A program made the translations under genes and the position numbers. The notes beneath the pieces are model-generated. The model was not told the origin of the DNA and did not search any database. It worked only from the letters and a program-made list of their open reading frames with translations. This document shows, in pieces, positions 60,838-64,000 of a DNA stretch of 64,000 bases (position 1 is its first letter; every line of letters begins with the position of its first letter). This DNA comes from Kordiimonas pumila (lineage in GTDB: Bacteria; Pseudomonadota; Alphaproteobacteria; Sphingomonadales; Kordiimonadaceae). The stretch is taken from the NCBI RefSeq assembly GCF_015240255.1, contig NZ_CP061205.1:248001-312000 (forward strand), written 5' to 3'.

Positions 60838-62846
60838 TATACTACTCCCGTCTCCTTTGATTCAACAATGGGATAACTCAGGATAAACTGGGCTCCACCT
60901 TCGGCGTGATTTGAAACCGCAACTGTACCGCCCTGAGCAGACATAACAGCCTTGGTAATAGCCAGCCCAAGGCCTGTCCCTGCAATTTGACTGTCCGATT
61001 TGTTAAGCCTTTCATACTTGTCAAAAACACGCTCTAGCATGTGTTCAGGAATGCCAGGACCACGGTCCCGGATTTTGTAATGAAAGTAATCGTCAGTGCA
61101 TTCCAAAAGCACATCTATATCTGTGCCATCTGGAGAATATTTTATCGCATTATCTATAATATTTTGTAAAACCTGCACGGTCATCATGGCATCCATCATA
61201 ATTTCCATACCTTGCACCGTATTTTCAATATTAAGAGAGCGTTCTTTGAGTTTGGGTTTAAGGGTTTTCAAGACCCGGCCAAGCGGCTCCATCGGGTCAT
61301 GAAATGCCGTATCAAACTCAATGTCGCCACTTTCAATTTTAGTCATCGACAATATGTTCGTAATAAAGCTATCCAAACGCTGGGCTTCATCGAGCGCCGT
61401 TTCTGTGAGCGTATCAACATGCTCCTCTGTTACCCTGCCGCTTGCCTTCAAGCTACGCAGCACGCTCATGCTGCCGATAATAGAAGCCAGCGGGGTTTTA
61501 AGATCATGCGAAACACTGGAAAGCAGCAGCGACCTAAGCTTTTCTCTTTCTTCTCTAAACCGGCTTTCCGTCATATCTCTTGTCAGCTCGATGCGCTCAA
61601 GGGTTGTTGCAATTTGGTCAGCAAGCGCTGATAGAAGCTGGCTAAAGGACGCATCAATCCGCATTTTGAACGGAATTTTCACCGCAAATACACCGTACTT
61701 GCCACTTTGCGTGCATATAATTTCAAACCGCCAGGATGACCCTATACCCAGCATAGTACCAAAACCTGCCGAGCGTTCTTCGTTCCAGCACTTATGGAGA
61801 GCGGCCCAATCTTTATCGGCCAACTCTGTCTCCTGCGGATACGGTTTAAAGTTTGCTTTATCAAGCTTGCGTTTGAGGCGCGTATTCTCAAGCACATTGC
61901 TGGAAGGGTTAAAAAAAGCCACTTCCATTTTAAAGAGCCGGTGTAATTCGCGGTCAAGAATTTCAAGCACCTGATGCGAGCTTTCGGCATCGGCTGTTAG
62001 CTCATGAATTTCATAAAGCGCCTTGTGGCGTTGCTCTCGTTGCACTGTGCGTTCAATACTGGCTCTGGTATGGCTGCCCAGAAGCGCAACAATAAAAGAG
62101 GCGGCTAGATATATACAGACATTAATAACATCCGTTAGCGTTCCCATATGAAACTGCCCAATGGGAATAACATAAAAATAGTTAATAACCAGAAAACTGC
62201 CAATTGAAGCAATAAGCGCAGAAATCAGGCCGTACCGTAGCGCAACAATTGTGGAGGCCAAAAGAAAAATAAGCGCAATATTATGTGTATTAATACGGTG
62301 CATAATATTGGGCAGGACAGCAAGAAGAGCTTCTGATACCAAAAAAGCACATGTTACAGCCGTGAGAGGGGCTATAAGCTGAACCCAGCTGAGCGTGGTA
62401 CCTTGAAACCTGTCCCAAAGAGTTGGTTTGGCAAAATGGCCTTCTAGTGGAATTACCCGTATTTCAGAATATTTCCCAAAACGCTTGGCCACCCTTTCGG
62501 CAAGGCTGGCCTTAAAGGAAGATAAAAAGCCTTTTTCGGCTTTTTGGCCAATGAAAATATAGCCAATTTGTTTACCTTCTTCAAAACAAGACTGGATATA
62601 ATGTTCAATTTCGCGCGAACTGCGCTCATGCTCGAGCCGCACAATATCTGCGCCCATCTCTTCAGCGCGTTTCAAAAGGCGCATTGTTTGTTCGCGCCGA
62701 ACACTAACACCTAGCGTGTCGTCAGGCGTTGCTAAATACAGCACACGCCATTTACCACCCACCTTTGGCACTTCCCGAAGCGCCGCTTCAACAATATGAT
62801 AACTCCGTGGGTGGCCATCAATACAAACCAGAACATCAACCGACAT
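60837..62846 (-). CDS. KdpD-like sensor histidine kinase without the KdpD N-terminal domain
   Basis: The 669-residue kinase begins with a Usp-type alpha/beta domain (DVLVCIDGHPRSYHIVEAAL, residues 1-135), then the DUF4118 four-helix membrane part (about 150-265), a GAF-like domain (about 285-430) and HisKA/HATPase: phospho-His H447 in SSVSHDLKTPLASI, N-box NIIDNAIKYSP and G-boxes DRGPGIPEHM and GTGLGLAIT. E. coli KdpD carries an additional N-terminal domain of about 230 residues with a Walker A site; it is missing here. The gene is followed by a receiver-only regulator and lies in a stress cluster without kdpFABC. The signal is probably ionic or osmotic stress. Confidence 0.9.
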   Translation of the reverse strand: MSVDVLVCIDGHPRSYHIVEAALREVPKVGGKWRVLYLATPDDTLGVSVRREQTMRLLKRAEEMGADIVRLEHERSSREIEHYIQSCFEEGKQIGYIFIGQKAEKGFLSSFKASLAERVAKRFGKYSEIRVIPLEGHFAKPTLWDRFQGTTLSWVQLIAPLTAVTCAFLVSEALLAVLPNIMHRINTHNIALIFLLASTIVALRYGLISALIASIGSFLVINYFYVIPIGQFHMGTLTDVINVCIYLAASFIVALLGSHTRASIERTVQREQRHKALYEIHELTADAESSHQVLEILDRELHRLFKMEVAFFNPSSNVLENTRLKRKLDKANFKPYPQETELADKDWAALHKCWNEERSAGFGTMLGIGSSWRFEIICTQSGKYGVFAVKIPFKMRIDASFSQLLSALADQIATTLERIELTRDMTESRFREEREKLRSLLLSSVSHDLKTPLASIIGSMSVLRSLKASGRVTEEHVDTLTETALDEAQRLDSFITNILSMTKIESGDIEFDTAFHDPMEPLGRVLKTLKPKLKERSLNIENTVQGMEIMMDAMMTVQVLQNIIDNAIKYSPDGTDIDVLLECTDDYFHYKIRDRGPGIPEHMLERVFDKYERLNKSDSQIAGTGLGLAITKAVMSAQGGTVAVSNHAEGGAQFILSYPIVESKETGVV

Positions 62847-62924
62847 ACACGCCTCGTTACATTAGCCCACACCCACCTTACGAGGCCTGATATAAATTTT
62901 CCATTATGATTAGGCAAAAATAGC

Positions 62925-62945
62925 AAAAAGCGGGCTTTCGCCCGC
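62925..62945 (-). terminator. Terminator behind the 48-residue membrane protein
   Basis: On the minus strand GCGGGC and GCCCGC form a 6-bp GC stem with a GAAA tetraloop, followed by TTTTTG. Confidence 0.85.
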
Positions 62946-62973
62946 CTCTTCACCACTTTATACATATCGTATT

Positions 62974-63120
62974 TTAATCAGTAGCGTCTTCAATTTCACG
63001 GCCAGCATCATTTGCCGCTTCTTCTACCTGACTACCCAGATCATCACCGCGGTCTACCACCATCACAACAATCAGGGCTGCTACGATTGCGACCAGAAAT
63101 ATTTTTAAATAGTTATTCAT
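62974..63120 (-). CDS. Small single-pass membrane protein
   Basis: A 48-residue product with an N-terminal membrane helix (YLKIFLVAIVAALIVVMVVD) and an acidic tail with QVEEAANDAGREIEDATD. Its tail resembles the acidic helix of entericidins but there is no lipobox. A strong terminator follows its stop, and dps lies 41 bp upstream on the same strand, so it is probably in the dps operon. Function unknown. Confidence 0.6.
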   Translation of the reverse strand: MNNYLKIFLVAIVAALIVVMVVDRGDDLGSQVEEAANDAGREIEDATD

Positions 63121-63161
63121 CTGCTTATCCACTTCATGCTTTGTATCAGATTCAGGTTATC

Positions 63162-63659
63162 TTAAAGAGATGCACTCAGCATCCAGATCGACTCGTCATG
63201 GAATCGCATACGGTCCACCATCATATCGGCCGTCACTTCGTCACCAGCTTCTTCAGCCACCTCAAGAACACGGCGGGCTTCACCGGCACACAGCTCATGG
63301 GCTTCTTTCAAATTCAGAAGCATACCTTTGGCGTCTTTTGGCAGCTTTTCATCATCTTTGACTACAGACAGAGCCGCGAAAGATTCTAGTGTACCTGGTG
63401 TAAAATGGCCAAGGGCACGGATACGTTCTGCTAGCTCGTCCCCTGCTTCGTGCAGGTTCTGATAATGATCTTCAAAAAGCACATGCAGGCCGTGAAACTG
63501 TGGTCCGGTCACATTCCAGTGATAAAATAGCGACTTTACATACAGGGTATAGGTTGATGCCAGCATGGCACCAAGCGCCTGTGCTACATTGCTGCGGCTT
63601 TCTTTTTTAATGCCAACGTCAATTTTCTGGCCGTCGTCTTTTGGGGCTACAAGTTTCAT
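63162..63659 (-). CDS. dps: Dps-family DNA-protection/ferritin-like protein
   Basis: The 165-residue product is a four-helix Dps: FYHWNVTGPQFHGLHVLFED and HYQNLHEAGDELAERIRALG carry the intersubunit ferroxidase ligands (His, Asp, Glu). It stores iron and shields DNA under starvation and oxidative stress. The ATG at 63659 follows GGAGAAG at the right distance. The frame is, however, open without a stop through to the window edge, with a coding-looking segment upstream, so a longer fused form is possible. Stress genes for YqjD, YfdX and a small membrane protein adjoin it. Confidence 0.92.
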   Translation of the reverse strand: MKLVAPKDDGQKIDVGIKKESRSNVAQALGAMLASTYTLYVKSLFYHWNVTGPQFHGLHVLFEDHYQNLHEAGDELAERIRALGHFTPGTLESFAALSVVKDDEKLPKDAKGMLLNLKEAHELCAGEARRVLEVAEEAGDEVTADMMVDRMRFHDESIWMLSASL

Positions 63660-63998
63660 TTGAACTTCTCCTATAGTGGGGGCTTGCGTTAGAGGGATAA
63701 CTGCCTTGATCAACTGATCAAGCGCATTTGATACATCGCGGTAAGCGACGGCATATCTATCTTGCTGGCGATCCTCGCTTTTATTAGCGCCAGGGAACTC
63801 GGCAGAAGCGCGCTGTTGCTCTTCAAAAGCCAGAAAGATCCGATCTTTCAGATTCGACAGGTTCTCCGGGCCATACTCTTCAAGAGCCTCTAAAGCACCA
63901 ACGGACCCGGCATAAACAGCATCAGTCCATTTGACGATTGCTTTAAAGTCACAGGCGATGCCTTCATCTTCAAAAGCGTGCGCATGGCGCTTTAAACA
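63660..63998 (-). CDS. Partial reading frame continuous with dps
   Basis: The 113 codons from the window edge to the Dps ATG are free of stops and in frame with Dps; the other two frames on this strand have early stops. The translation is helical and acidic (LEALEEYGPENLSNLKDRIF, then DRYAVAYRDVSNALDQLIK) and reads like real protein. I do not recognise a domain. Either a separate gene that reads into dps without a stop, or the N-terminal part of a fused protein. Confidence 0.5.
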
Positions 63999-64000
63999 TC

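Overview
The window looks like chromosomal DNA of a marine-type alphaproteobacterium. The support is the nine-gene ccmABCDEFGHI order, an IalB-family protein, YciB, a CC0125/CC1285-type lipoprotein, a YggT-DUF167-FolD run, an Acr3/ArsR pair and large TonB receptors with the plug style common in Kordiimonas-, sphingomonad- and Caulobacter-like bacteria. Placement near Kordiimonadales is an inference from gene content only. No rRNA or CRISPR was seen.

Layout. 1-4730 is an accessory junction: a cut-off Lrp/AsnC regulator, a frameshifted asparaginase relic fused to a discoidin-like (F5/8 C) relic, an IS481-type element cut by an internally deleted IS3-type element, an unknown gene, a tyrosine integrase, a small XRE regulator and the tRNA-Arg(CCG) that is the likely attachment site. 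5168-10141 holds an RND permease and adaptor and a small secreted TonB-C protein. 10168-19136 holds nadB with an ABC ATPase, a zinc-ribbon protein, polA, an arsenite efflux pair and a PiT phosphate transporter. 19308-24305 holds two TonB-dependent receptors. 24498-28400 is an unusual locus: a FliL-like exported protein, a non-coding interval with several strong inverted repeats, a sigma-54-like promoter and a predicted terminated small RNA, and a 1000-residue protein with flagellin/hook-like ends around a beta-propeller. 28606-41865 is mostly housekeeping (YggT, DUF167, MAPEG, FolD, MarC, GST, AEC transporter, ArgG, RlmN, cytochrome b561, IalB, TrmH-like methyltransferase, MFS, YciB, Nudix). 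41993-48867 is the complete cytochrome c maturation operon on the minus strand. 49001-52807 holds cardiolipin synthase, an enoyl-CoA hydratase, a DUF502 protein and a lipoprotein.

53087-64000 is an envelope/osmotic stress cluster: MscS channel, KdpE-like regulator, gamma-glutamyl hydrolase plus amidoligase, TVP38 membrane protein, YfdX, entericidin, YqjE/YqjD pair, a receiver-only regulator overlapping a KdpD-like kinase that lacks the KdpD N-terminal domain, a 48-residue membrane protein and Dps. No kdpFABC potassium pump is present, so the Kdp-like signalling proteins may have been re-used to control this stress cluster. The Dps frame stays open to the window edge, which suggests either a fused domain or an upstream gene without its own stop.

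The items most worth following are the sigma-54/small RNA/beta-propeller locus, the 20-bp-arm palindrome that folds over the arsR start codon, the amidoligase-hydrolase pair, and the pump-less Kdp-like system.
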